Assembly: GCA_035605695.1 (NCBI GenBank)
Contig: DATNGZ010000037.1
Location: 20,150 to 84,149, forward strand
From: VRUE01 sp035605695
Lineage (GTDB): Bacteria > Actinomycetota > Thermoleophilia > Solirubrobacterales > 70-9
DNA: 64,000 bases
Direction: 5' to 3'
Shown: positions 50,107 to 58,923 of the stretch, piece after piece
Layout: the number at the start of each line of letters is the position of its first letter
Position numbering within the stretch: position 1 is the first letter of the stretch
Notes under the pieces: generated by a model
Told to the model about the DNA's origin: nothing
Databases searched by the model: none
The model's input: only the letters and a program-made list of their open reading frames with translations
Program-made: the position numbers and the translations under genes

Positions 50107-52580
50107 GCGGCTCGCCCAAGGTCAGCGCCTTCATCCTCACCCACGATCACGCTGCCTGGATCGGCGCCGCGATCGAGAGCGCCGTCGCCCAGCGGCCGCC
50201 ATTCGAGTTCGAGGTGCTGGTCGCCGATGACTTCTCCACCGACGGGACGCGGGAGATTGTGCGCGAATACGAGCGCCGCCATCCCGAGCTGGTGCGCAGC
50301 TTTCTGCCCGACCGAAACCTCGGCGTCGAGGGGATCTGGCTGGAGGCAGCGCGGCGCTGTCGGGGCGAGTACATCGCCCTGCTCGACGGGGACGACTACT
50401 GGACCGGCCTCGAGAAGCTGGCCCGCCAAGCGGCCCTGCTCGATGCCCACCCCGAGTGGGTGAGCTGCTTTCACCGGGCCACCCTCTTCGACGAGGAAGG
50501 CCGCTTCGGACCGCGGCAAGCGACGCCCGACTTCGACCGCAAGGAGTTCGAGCTCGAGGACCTGCTCCGGGCCAACTTCGTCCCCTACCTGACCGTGATG
50601 TTCCGGCGCCGCGCGCTGGAGGCGGTGCCGGCCTGGGGGTTCTCCTACCTCTGGTACGACTGGCTCTTCCACATCGCCTGCGCGCGCCAGGGCAAGCTCG
50701 GTTTTCTTGATGCAGACCTCGCCACCTACCGGGTCCACTCCGGTGGCAACTGGTCCGCCCGCGACCGCGTCTTCCAGCTGGAGGAGGACCTGCGGGTCTA
50801 CGAGCGGCTGGCCCGGGAGCTGCCGGCCTGGCGCGGCCTGATCTCCCGCGCGGTCGAGTACCGGCACTGCCAGCTTGCGGTCGAGGAGGCGGCGCTGCCG
50901 GCGAGCGAGCCGGTCGTCCTCGTCGACCCGGTCGGCGATCTGCCCGCCTACTTCAACGGCCGCCACGCCATGCCCTACGCGCCCGACCCAGGCGGAGACC
51001 CGGCCGTGGTGCTGCACGACGTCTGGCTGCGGGCGCAATCAAAGCCGGTCGAGCAACTGCACTACCCCTCGCGAAAGCCGTCGAGAAAGGCCGCCCCGGA
51101 GCCTGCCTGCGCGGTCGCCGTGCCCGCCTCCGCCGAGCCGGCGGTCGCCGCCGACCCCAGCCTCGCCGCGCTTCTCGGCTCGGGCGGGGAGCTGCTCTGG
51201 GAGGACGCGTGCTGTCGCCTGTATGAGGTCCCGGTAGATTCAGCCGACGCCGAGCCCTCCGATCGGGGCGGTTCGGCGGGAAGCATGGGCGCACTCGTTG
51301 AAATCGTCGATGTCTCGGTCTCTCAGCCGGCCGAACTGCACGGGGCGTTCGTCGACGAGCCGAAGCCCGGGGCCGTGCTCGACGCGCACGGCGTCGACCT
51401 GCTCGGCTGGGTCCTCGGCGAGCGCTCCCGGGCAACCGCGGTCGAGTTCGCGATGGACGGCAAGACCTTCTGGCGGGCTGCCGTCCGGGCCGAGCGCGCC
51501 GACCTCGCCGAGGCGTTTCCCGAATACGCCGATGCGGGCACGGCGGGCTTCCGCACGACGCTCAACTTGATCGGCACGCCGCAGGACTTCGAGATCGAGC
51601 TGACCGCGGTGCTCAAGGGCCAGCGCCGGGTTCCCTTCGGCATGATCCGCGGCCGCCATAGCTGGCGCGGCGACTCCTCGCCCGCCTTTGCCGAGCTGGT
51701 CTCGGTGGTGATCCCCTGCTACGGACAGGCGCACTTCCTCCCCGAGGCGATCGAGAGCGTGCTGGCGCAGACCTACCCGCACCTCGAGGTGCTCGTGGTC
51801 GACGATGCCTCGGCGGACAACGCCTCTCCGGTCGCCGCCCGCTATCCGGGCGTTCGCTGTGTGCGGGGTGAGAACGCCGGCATGGCGGGCGCGCGCAACT
51901 TCGGGATCCGCAATACCAGCGGCGACTTCCTCGTCTTCCTCGACGCCGACGATCGCCTCTTGCCGAACGCGATCGAGCTCGGTCTGGAGGCGCTCGAAAA
52001 GCACCCCGAGAGCGCCGCCGCGATCGGGACCTACCAGCGGATCGCCCAGGACGGGGCGCCGATCACGACCCACGAGCAGCCGATCGTTCGCCGCGACCAC
52101 TACGCCAGGCTGCTGACCGAGAACTGGGCCGGCTTCCCCGCTCGGGCCGTCTACCGGCGCGCCCTCTTCGAGCACCTGCCCGGTTTCGACTCCAAGCTCG
52201 ATGCTGCCGCCGACTTTGGCCTCAACCTCGAGATCGCGCAGCGGTTCCCGGTCTGGAGCCACGGCGCCCTGGTCGCCGAGCACCGCAAGCACGGCGACAA
52301 CTCCAGCGGCGACGCGGCGAGGATGTTGAGGCAGACGCTGGCCACCGTGCGCACCCAGCGCCCCTACACACGCGGGGACCCGGACCTCAAGCAGGCCTAC
52401 AAGACCGCGCGCAAGCGCTGGAAGGCCTACTACGGCGAGCTGCTGGTCGGCCAGATCGGCGAGTCCCTGCGCGAGCGGGAACTGGGCAAGGCCCTGCGGG
52501 AGATCGCCACCCTGGCGCGTCACTACCCTCGCGGGCTGCTGCGCGTACCGGGCTCGCCCCGCCGTCCCCTGCCTGCCTGA
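50103..52580 (+). CDS. Four-module bifunctional glycosyltransferase: GT2, divergent module A, module B, GT2
   Basis: 825 residues. First GT2 (about 1-240): VSAFILTHDHAAWIGAAI, VLVADDFSTDGTREIV, IALLDGDDYWTGLEKL. Divergent module A (about 268-378): VVLVDPVGDLPAYFNGRHA, LLWEDACCRLYEV. Module B (about 395-520): ALVEIVDVSVSQPAEL, VDLLGWVLGERSRATAVEF, AERADLAEAFPEYADAGTAGFRTTL. Second GT2 (about 530-790): VSVVIPCYGQAHFLPEAI, VLVVDDASADNASPVAARYPGV, FLDADDRLLPNAI. It looks like the previous gene fused to a copy of the one before it. Confidence 0.84.
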   Translation: MSGSPKVSAFILTHDHAAWIGAAIESAVAQRPPFEFEVLVADDFSTDGTREIVREYERRHPELVRSFLPDRNLGVEGIWLEAARRCRGEYIALLDGDDYWTGLEKLARQAALLDAHPEWVSCFHRATLFDEEGRFGPRQATPDFDRKEFELEDLLRANFVPYLTVMFRRRALEAVPAWGFSYLWYDWLFHIACARQGKLGFLDADLATYRVHSGGNWSARDRVFQLEEDLRVYERLARELPAWRGLISRAVEYRHCQLAVEEAALPASEPVVLVDPVGDLPAYFNGRHAMPYAPDPGGDPAVVLHDVWLRAQSKPVEQLHYPSRKPSRKAAPEPACAVAVPASAEPAVAADPSLAALLGSGGELLWEDACCRLYEVPVDSADAEPSDRGGSAGSMGALVEIVDVSVSQPAELHGAFVDEPKPGAVLDAHGVDLLGWVLGERSRATAVEFAMDGKTFWRAAVRAERADLAEAFPEYADAGTAGFRTTLNLIGTPQDFEIELTAVLKGQRRVPFGMIRGRHSWRGDSSPAFAELVSVVIPCYGQAHFLPEAIESVLAQTYPHLEVLVVDDASADNASPVAARYPGVRCVRGENAGMAGARNFGIRNTSGDFLVFLDADDRLLPNAIELGLEALEKHPESAAAIGTYQRIAQDGAPITTHEQPIVRRDHYARLLTENWAGFPARAVYRRALFEHLPGFDSKLDAAADFGLNLEIAQRFPVWSHGALVAEHRKHGDNSSGDAARMLRQTLATVRTQRPYTRGDPDLKQAYKTARKRWKAYYGELLVGQIGESLRERELGKALREIATLARHYPRGLLRVPGSPRRPLPA

Positions 52581-52590
52581 GGCGGCGCCG

Positions 52591-54897
52591 ATGGCGATCG
52601 CGATCGTAGCCGGGGCACTCGCGAACAAGCCGGGCAGCGGCGGCGAGGCCTGGGTCCGTCTGTCCTGGATCCTCGGCCTGCAGCGGCTCGGACTCGACGT
52701 CCACTTCGTCGAGAACATCGCCGCCTCGGCTTGCGTCGACCCGAGTGGTTCTCCCTGTGAGTTCGAGGACTCGGTCAACCTGCGCCACTTCACCGCGGTC
52801 AGCGAGGAGTTCGGCCTCAGCGGACGGGCGACGCTGCTCTACGAGGGCGGCGACGAGCACCGCGGCCTTGACCGCGTCGCCCTGCGCGAGCTGCTCGACG
52901 AGGCCGAGCTGCTGGTCAACATCAGCGGGCACCTCGACGGGGGCTTCCTGGAGGGGCCGCGCAAGCGCGTCTACGTTGACCTCGACCCCGGCTTCACGCA
53001 GGCCTGGCACGCGGACCCGGCCCTCGGGTTCAGCGTCCCCGAGCACGACCTCTACCTCACCGTCGCCCAAAACATCGACTTCCCCGGCTGTGAGCTGCCG
53101 GACGGCGGGCTGCCCTGGGTGCCGACCCTGCCGCCGGTCCTGCTCGAGCAGTGGACCGCGGCGCCGCGACCGTCCGGCCCTCTCGTTCTGACCACGGTGG
53201 CGACCTGGCGCAACTCCTACGGTGGGCTCGTGATCGGCGGCCGCGAGATGGGCCTCAAGCATCACCAGTTCCGCCGCCTGGTCGAGCTGCCCGAACGGGT
53301 CGAGGGAGCCGAGTTCGAGATCGCTCTCGACATCCACCCGGGCGACGCCGCCGACCTGGAGCTGTTGTGCTCGCACGGATGGAGGATCGTCGACCCGCTC
53401 GCCGCCGCGGCCTCGCCCGCCGCCTTTCGCGACTACGTCCGCCGCTCCGGCGCCGAGTTCTCGGTTGCCCAGGGCGTCTACGTCGACACTTCTTCCGGCT
53501 GGTTCAGCGACCGTACCGCCGCCTATCTGGCAAGCGGCCGTCCCGCGGTCGTCCAGGACACCGGGCTGCAGGGCGAGGCGGCGGCGCCCGGAGCGCTCTT
53601 CGCCTTCAAGGACCTGGAGGGGGCGGTTGCCGGCGTCGAGGCCCTGAGCGAGGACTACGAGCAGAGGTCGCGGGCCGCCCGCGAGTTCGCCGAGGCGCGG
53701 CTCGACTCCGATCGGGTCCTCCGCCGGGTCCTCGAGCTGGCCCTCGTGCTGGTGCTGCTGGCGTTGCCGCTGCTGGGCACGACCGGCGCCGCGCGCGCGG
53801 CCACGACCTCCCGCCTCGAGGTCGTCGGCCAGCCCCAGTCCGTCTTCGATTGGGGCGAATCCGCCTGTGAGCCGATGATGTACCCGGACCTTCCCGCTCG
53901 CGCCTTCCGCGACTACCGCGGACAGGTCCAGCTGCTGATCTCGCACTTCGACAACTTCAGGCTGATCGGGCCCTCGCTCGACCAGCTCACAGTCGACTGC
54001 AACCCGGTCCTGCTCTCGCACCGCAGCGCCCTGCCGAGCCGCTTTCAGGACCGCGAGTGGATCGGCTCGATCTTCACTCGCGACGGCAAGACGGTGTGGG
54101 CCCTGCTCCACGACGAGTACCAGGGCAACCGCCACCGTGGCCGCTGTCCCAGTCACAGCTACTACCGTTGCTGGTACAACGCGATCACCCTCGCTCGCTC
54201 GAGCGATGGCGGCCGCAGCTACCAAGAGGCGACTCCGCCGGGTCATCTGGTTGCGGCCGCGCCGCGCCGCTACCGCCCGGAAGTCGGCCCGACCGGCGTG
54301 TTCACCCCGAGCAACATCGTCGCCGGTCCCGACGGCGCCAAGTACGCCCTGGTTCGGATCCGCGGTCCGGGTGCGGAGCGGGGGACATGCCTGATCAGGA
54401 CCAACAGGATTCAGCGCCCGGACAGCTGGCGCGCCTGGGACGGCGACGGCTTTGACGGCCGTTTCAGCGATCCCTATGAGACGCGACAGCGCCGCCGTAC
54501 GCCCTGCACTCCGGTTGGCCCCGGCAGCATCGCTGAGATGGCCGAGAGCCTCACCTACAACACAGCACTGGGCAGCTACCTGCTCGTCGGCCTGGCGCCT
54601 CCGGGCGCGGAAAGCATCGGACCGAAGGCGACTGGGATCTACTTCTCGACCTCCGAGGACCTGGTCCACTGGAGCGTGCGCAAGCTGGTCACCCGGGCGG
54701 TGACGCCGCACAATTACGCCTGTGGCGGCCCCTCGCCGTTGGCCTACCCCTCGCTGATCGACCCTGAAAGCGCTTCGCGCACGTTCGCCACCAGCGGCGC
54801 TCACCCCTACCTTTATTACACCCAGTTCCGCTACCAGGACTGCCGCAGGACGCCGGAACGGGACCTGATGCGGGTCGCGCTGGAGGTATCGCCGTGA
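52591..54897 (+). CDS. GT-B-like glycosyltransferase (module C) fused through a membrane helix to an outward beta-propeller-like domain
   Basis: 768 residues. About 1-375 are module C: GGEAWVRLSWILGLQRLGL, FLEGPRKRVYVDLDPGFTQAW, SSGWFSDRTAAYLASGRP. Residues about 378-402 (ELALVLVLLALPLLGTTGAA then RAA) look like a signal peptide or membrane helix with a small-residue cleavage-like end. The rest (about 405-768) has SSDGGRSYQEA (Asp-box-like), YFSTSEDLVHWSV and several Cys, suggesting a sialidase/GH43-like propeller outside the cell. The reading frame is continuous, so this is a true fusion. Confidence 0.75.
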   Translation: MAIAIVAGALANKPGSGGEAWVRLSWILGLQRLGLDVHFVENIAASACVDPSGSPCEFEDSVNLRHFTAVSEEFGLSGRATLLYEGGDEHRGLDRVALRELLDEAELLVNISGHLDGGFLEGPRKRVYVDLDPGFTQAWHADPALGFSVPEHDLYLTVAQNIDFPGCELPDGGLPWVPTLPPVLLEQWTAAPRPSGPLVLTTVATWRNSYGGLVIGGREMGLKHHQFRRLVELPERVEGAEFEIALDIHPGDAADLELLCSHGWRIVDPLAAAASPAAFRDYVRRSGAEFSVAQGVYVDTSSGWFSDRTAAYLASGRPAVVQDTGLQGEAAAPGALFAFKDLEGAVAGVEALSEDYEQRSRAAREFAEARLDSDRVLRRVLELALVLVLLALPLLGTTGAARAATTSRLEVVGQPQSVFDWGESACEPMMYPDLPARAFRDYRGQVQLLISHFDNFRLIGPSLDQLTVDCNPVLLSHRSALPSRFQDREWIGSIFTRDGKTVWALLHDEYQGNRHRGRCPSHSYYRCWYNAITLARSSDGGRSYQEATPPGHLVAAAPRRYRPEVGPTGVFTPSNIVAGPDGAKYALVRIRGPGAERGTCLIRTNRIQRPDSWRAWDGDGFDGRFSDPYETRQRRRTPCTPVGPGSIAEMAESLTYNTALGSYLLVGLAPPGAESIGPKATGIYFSTSEDLVHWSVRKLVTRAVTPHNYACGGPSPLAYPSLIDPESASRTFATSGAHPYLYYTQFRYQDCRRTPERDLMRVALEVSP

Positions 54898-56042
54898 GTG
54901 GCGGCGATCGCCTCAAGATCCTGCTCAGCGGCATGGTCGCCGGCGACCCTCACCAGGGCGGGGCAAGCTGGGCCGTCCTGCAGTACGTCGTCGGCCTCCG
55001 CTCGCTCGGCCACGAGGTCGTCCTGGTCGAGCCGGTCGAGGCGACGAAGCTCGACCCGACGGGTGAGGTCGGTCGCTACTTCGGCGAGCTGCCGTTGCTA
55101 GACGGCGCCGCGGCCTTGCTGGCGTGGGGAAGCCGAGACACGCTCGGGCTGCCCTACGCCGCGCTCGAGCGCTTTGCCGCGGAGGCCGACCTGCTGATCA
55201 ACGTCTCAGGGATGCTGCGCGACGAGCGGCTGCTCGAGCCGATTCCGGCCCGGCTCTTCCTCGACCTCGACCCCGGCTTCAACCAGGTCTGGCAGGAGAC
55301 GGGCGAGGACATGGGGATCGACCTCCACACCCACTACGCCACGGTCGGAGCGGCGGTCGGCCGCGAGGGCTGCCCGATCCCGACCTGCGGCCGCGACTGG
55401 ATCCACACCCTGCCGCCGGTTGCCCTCGAGCACTGGCCCGTTGCCGAGGCCGCCCCCCGTCGCGACGCCTTCACCAGCGTCGGCCACTGGCGCAGCTACG
55501 GATCGATCGAACACGGGGGGATCGCCTACGGTCAGCGCGCGCACTCAATGCGCGAACTCTTCGAGCTGCCGAGGCGCAGCGCCGCAAGCTTCCAGCTCGC
55601 TCTCGGCATCCACCCCGATGAGCGCGACGACCTCAAGGCGCTGCGGGCTAACGGCTGGGACCTGCTGGACCCGCTCGAGGTCGCCGGCAGCCCCCAGCGC
55701 TACGCCGAGTTCGTGCGCGGCTCAAAGGCCGAGCTCTCGGTCGCCAAGAGTGGCTACGTCGCTTCCGGCAGTGGATGGTTCAGCGATCGCAGCGCCTGCT
55801 ATCTCGCCAGCGGCCGCCCCGTCGTCGCGCGGGAGACCGGATTCAGCGACTTCCTGCCGGTTGGTGAGGGCCTGATGGTCTTCACCACCACGGCCGAGGC
55901 GGCGGATGCGGTCGCCGCGGCCGAGGCGGATCCGGACCGGCACGGCAAAGCGGCGCGGGCGCTTGCCGAGGAGCACCTCGATGCGCGCAAGGTGCTGCCC
56001 CGGCTGCTCGACAAGCTGGCCGGGCGGGGGGGTCGAACCTAA
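54894..56042 (+). CDS. GT-B-like glycosyltransferase (module C, stand-alone)
   Basis: 382 residues, closely similar in motif order to the 45.1-kb paralogue: GGASWAVLQYVVGLRSLGHEVVLVE, ADLLINVSGMLRDERLL, LFLDLDPGFNQVWQETG, GCPIPTCGRDWIHTLPPV, FTSVGHWRSYGSIEHGG, SGWFSDRSACYLASGRPVV. GTG start in a GTGA overlap with the fusion gene. Its TAA stop (56040-56042) is also the start of the TAAACT -10 of the next gene. Confidence 0.77.
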   Translation: MSGGDRLKILLSGMVAGDPHQGGASWAVLQYVVGLRSLGHEVVLVEPVEATKLDPTGEVGRYFGELPLLDGAAALLAWGSRDTLGLPYAALERFAAEADLLINVSGMLRDERLLEPIPARLFLDLDPGFNQVWQETGEDMGIDLHTHYATVGAAVGREGCPIPTCGRDWIHTLPPVALEHWPVAEAAPRRDAFTSVGHWRSYGSIEHGGIAYGQRAHSMRELFELPRRSAASFQLALGIHPDERDDLKALRANGWDLLDPLEVAGSPQRYAEFVRGSKAELSVAKSGYVASGSGWFSDRSACYLASGRPVVARETGFSDFLPVGEGLMVFTTTAEAADAVAAAEADPDRHGKAARALAEEHLDARKVLPRLLDKLAGRGGRT

Positions 56043-56045
56043 ACT
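56040..56045 (+). promoter_or_regulatory. Internal leaderless -10 TAAACT before the aminotransferase
   Basis: TAAACT overlaps the preceding stop codon and ends 6 nt before ATG 56052. It would allow the last three genes to be transcribed separately from the rest of the cluster. Confidence 0.45.
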
Positions 56046-56051
56046 GTCGCG

Positions 56052-57206
56052 ATGAAGGTGATCCCCTTCAACCGGCCGTTTCTGATGGGGACCGAGCTGG
56101 GCTACGTGCGCGAAGCAGCGGAGGGGGGAGGGCTCGAAAGCGGCGGTCCCTTCACCGCCCGCTGCGAGGCCTGGCTGGCGGACGCCACCGGTGCCGAGCG
56201 GGCGCTGCTCTCGCATTCCGGCACCGGGGCGCTGGAGGCGGCGATGATGTTGGCCGACCTCGGGCCCGGGGACGAGGCGATCATGCCCTCCTTCGCTTAC
56301 CCGACAATGGCGACGGCCGTGGTCAGGCAGGGCGCCATGCCGGTGTTCGTCGATATCGACCCCCGCACGCTCAACCTCGATCCAGCCGAGGTGAAGAAAG
56401 CGGTCGGCCCGCGGACCAAGGCGATCGTCGCGGTGCACTACGGCGGCGTCGGTTGCGAGATGGACGAGCTGCTGGACGTTGCCGCGCCGGCCGGCCTTAC
56501 CGTGATCGAGGACGCCGCGCACTGCCTCCTCGCCGCCTACCGGGGCCGCCCGCTGGGCACGCTCGGCGACCTCGGCAGCTTCAGCTTCCACCACACCAAG
56601 AACCTCAGCAGCGGCGAGGGCGGCGCCCTTCTGGTTAACAACCCGGCGCTGCTGGAGCGGGCCGAGGTCGTATGGGAGAAGGGCACCGATCGCAAGCGCT
56701 TCGAGCGCGGCGAGGTCGATCGCTACACCTGGGTCGACATTGGCTCCTCCTTCGCCGCCAGCGAGCTCACCGCCGCCTTCCTCTGGGGACAGCTGGAGGC
56801 GGCGGAGGAGATCACGCGGCGCCGGCTCGAGGTCTGGGACCGCTATCACGAGGCGTTCGCCGAGCTCGAGGCCGAGGGGCTGGCGCAGCGGCCGCTGGTG
56901 CCCGACGGACACACCCACAACGGCCACCTCTACTACCTGATCCTTCCCACCGCCCCCGCGCGTGACGCTTTCATCGCCGCGATGCGCGCCGAGGGTATCG
57001 CCACCTCTTTTCACTACGTGCCGCTGCACAGTTCCCCGGCCGGTCGTCGGTTCGGTCGCTCGGTCGGCGATCTGGCCCAGACCGAGCAGCTCAGCCGGCG
57101 CCTGGTGCGCCTGCCCCTCTGGACCGGGCTCGACCGCGACTCGGTCGCCCGGGTCATCGACGTCGCTAGCACGGCGCTCAACGATGTCGCAAGCTCGCGG
57201 GCATAG
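56052..57206 (+). CDS. wecE: DegT/DnrJ/EryC1 aminotransferase, WecE-like
   Basis: 384 residues. IPFNRPFLMGTELGYVREA, LLSHSGTGALEAAMML, GDEAIMPSFAYPTMA, VHYGGVGCEMDEL, VIEDAAHCLLAAYRG, and SFSFHHTKNLSSGEGGALL with the PLP Lys near residue 183. It closely follows the motif order of WecE (RffA), which makes dTDP-4-amino-4,6-dideoxygalactose from the 4-keto sugar. It should supply an amino-deoxy sugar for the glycan. dTDP-sugar synthesis genes (rmlAB) are not in the window. Confidence 0.9.
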   Translation: MKVIPFNRPFLMGTELGYVREAAEGGGLESGGPFTARCEAWLADATGAERALLSHSGTGALEAAMMLADLGPGDEAIMPSFAYPTMATAVVRQGAMPVFVDIDPRTLNLDPAEVKKAVGPRTKAIVAVHYGGVGCEMDELLDVAAPAGLTVIEDAAHCLLAAYRGRPLGTLGDLGSFSFHHTKNLSSGEGGALLVNNPALLERAEVVWEKGTDRKRFERGEVDRYTWVDIGSSFAASELTAAFLWGQLEAAEEITRRRLEVWDRYHEAFAELEAEGLAQRPLVPDGHTHNGHLYYLILPTAPARDAFIAAMRAEGIATSFHYVPLHSSPAGRRFGRSVGDLAQTEQLSRRLVRLPLWTGLDRDSVARVIDVASTALNDVASSRA

Positions 57207-58209
57207 CCCCGGGCTCGTGGTCGCGCCGCCGAGCGATGCCGAGCTGCGGGAAGCGCTGGAACCCCTGCTGCGGGAGGCGGGCGTCAGCGCGCCCAGCGCG
57301 ATCCGCCGCCGTCCTTACGAGTACCGGACCAGCTTTCCGCTTGAGCAGCTTGACCTCCGCCTCGATGACGGAGCGAGCCTTCGGCTCGTCTTCAAGCAAC
57401 TCGATTGGGAGGCGCTCAACGAGGAGGCCCGGCTGGCCAAGCCGAGGTTTCTTCACGATCCGCTGCGCGAGGCCGCCGTCTACCGCTCGGTTCTCGCCGC
57501 CGCGCCCAGCGGACCTCCCCGTCACTACGGTACGGCGATCGATCCCGAGCGCGGCCGGCACTGGCTCTTCATCGAGTGGGTCGACGGCCGCGAGCTCTTC
57601 CAGGTCGGCGACCGGGAGCTGTGGGAGGCCGCGGCGGCTTGGCTCGGCGCGACGCACATGCAACTGGGCGAAGAGCTTGACCGCCATCAGGCGAGCGGTC
57701 GCCTGCTCGACTACGACCGCTCCCACTACCGTCGCTGGGTCGATCGGTCGCGCCGGTTCGCTCATGCGCCGGGTCAGCTGGAGTCGCGCGGGCGCTCGGT
57801 CGAGGCGCTGCTGGCGCGCTACGAGCCGGCGATCGAGGAGCTGCTCGCGATGCCGAAGACCGTGATCCACGGCGAGTTCTACCCCTCGAACGTGCTCGTC
57901 GCCGGCGACGCCGCCAACCCCCGCGTGTGCCCGGTCGACTGGGAGCTGGCGGCGTCGGCGCCCGCCGTAATCGACCTCGCGGCGCTGGTCAGCGGCGGCT
58001 GGAGTGATGACGATCGTGAGGCGCTTGTCAGCGCCTACGGCGCGGCGCGCGAAGCGCATTCCTTTACCGCACGCCAGCTCGATCTGGCGCGACTGCACCT
58101 CGCCGTTCAGTGGCTGGGCTGGGCCGAGCCGAGCTGGAGCCCGCCGGCGGGACAGCAGCAGGACTGGCTCGGCGAGGGCCTTGCCCTGGCTGAGAGGCTG
58201 GGGTTGTGA
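57184..58209 (+). CDS. Aminoglycoside-phosphotransferase-like kinase
   Basis: 341 residues. Kinase-like fold of the APH/choline-kinase family: ASLRLVFKQLDWEAL (nucleotide Lys), WLFIEWVDGRELFQVG, TVIHGEFYPSNVLVAG (Brenner-type catalytic motif with Glu in the HGD position), VCPVDWELAASAPAVIDLAAL (metal Asp). It may phosphorylate a sugar or small alcohol, but this branch is uncharacterised. ATG 57184 lies inside the aminotransferase 3' end (23-nt overlap). GTGA overlap downstream. Confidence 0.85.
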   Translation: MSQARGHSPGLVVAPPSDAELREALEPLLREAGVSAPSAIRRRPYEYRTSFPLEQLDLRLDDGASLRLVFKQLDWEALNEEARLAKPRFLHDPLREAAVYRSVLAAAPSGPPRHYGTAIDPERGRHWLFIEWVDGRELFQVGDRELWEAAAAWLGATHMQLGEELDRHQASGRLLDYDRSHYRRWVDRSRRFAHAPGQLESRGRSVEALLARYEPAIEELLAMPKTVIHGEFYPSNVLVAGDAANPRVCPVDWELAASAPAVIDLAALVSGGWSDDDREALVSAYGAAREAHSFTARQLDLARLHLAVQWLGWAEPSWSPPAGQQQDWLGEGLALAERLGL

Positions 58210-58919
58210 GCGGGAAACGCCTGCTGATCGTCAACGCCGACGACCTCGGCCTCTCACCCGGCGTTAACGCCGGCATCTTCGAGGCGCACCAGCGCGGCAT
58301 CGTCACCAGCACCAGCCTGATGGTGCGCGCCGCGGCTGCGGCCGAGGCCGTCGCCTCGGCGAGCGGACACCCTCGGCTCGCCGTCGGTCTGCACCTCGAC
58401 ATCGCCGAGTGGCAGTACGAGGACGGCGAATGGCGAGTCAACTATGAACGCTGCCAGCCCGATGACGCCGCCGCGGTCGAGGCCGAGTGCCGCGAGCAGC
58501 TTGCTGCGTTCCGAGAGTTGAGTGGCCGCGACCCGACCCACCTCGACTCGCACCAACACACCCACATGAGCGAGCCCGTCGCCTCGGCCGCGGCGAGCCT
58601 GGCCGCCGAGCTCGAAGTGCCGTTGCGGGCGCGGGGAATTCGCTACGAGGGCGGCTTCTACGGGCAGAGCGGCAAGGGCGAGTCGTATCCCGCCGGGATC
58701 GAGGCCGAGCACCTAGTCGCGTTGATCGAGGCTCTGCCGTCGGGGCGGACCGAGCTCGGCTGCCATCCGGGCATCGGCAACGACACCGGTTCGTCCTACG
58801 CAGCCGAGCGCGAGCTGGAGCTGCGGGCGCTCTGCGACCCGCGGGTGAAGGCAGCGCTCGAGCGGGAGGAAATCAAGCTGTGCTCTTTTGCCCAGATCTC
58901 GAGCTCACCTGGTCGATGA
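58206..58919 (+). CDS. YdjC/ChbG-family carbohydrate deacetylase
   Basis: 237 residues. LLIVNADDLGLSPGVNAGI (metal Asp pair), TSTSLMVRAAAA, LAVGLHLDIAEW (His), PTHLDSHQHTHM (His cluster), ELGCHPGIGN. YdjC members remove acetyl groups from N-acetyl sugars such as chitooligosaccharides. Here it may deacetylate the amino sugar made via the aminotransferase or a precursor. Last gene of the cluster. No obvious terminator follows. The convergent DUF6458 gene ends 4 nt downstream. Confidence 0.9.
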   Translation: MSGKRLLIVNADDLGLSPGVNAGIFEAHQRGIVTSTSLMVRAAAAAEAVASASGHPRLAVGLHLDIAEWQYEDGEWRVNYERCQPDDAAAVEAECREQLAAFRELSGRDPTHLDSHQHTHMSEPVASAAASLAAELEVPLRARGIRYEGGFYGQSGKGESYPAGIEAEHLVALIEALPSGRTELGCHPGIGNDTGSSYAAERELELRALCDPRVKAALEREEIKLCSFAQISSSPGR

Positions 58920-58923
58920 AGAC

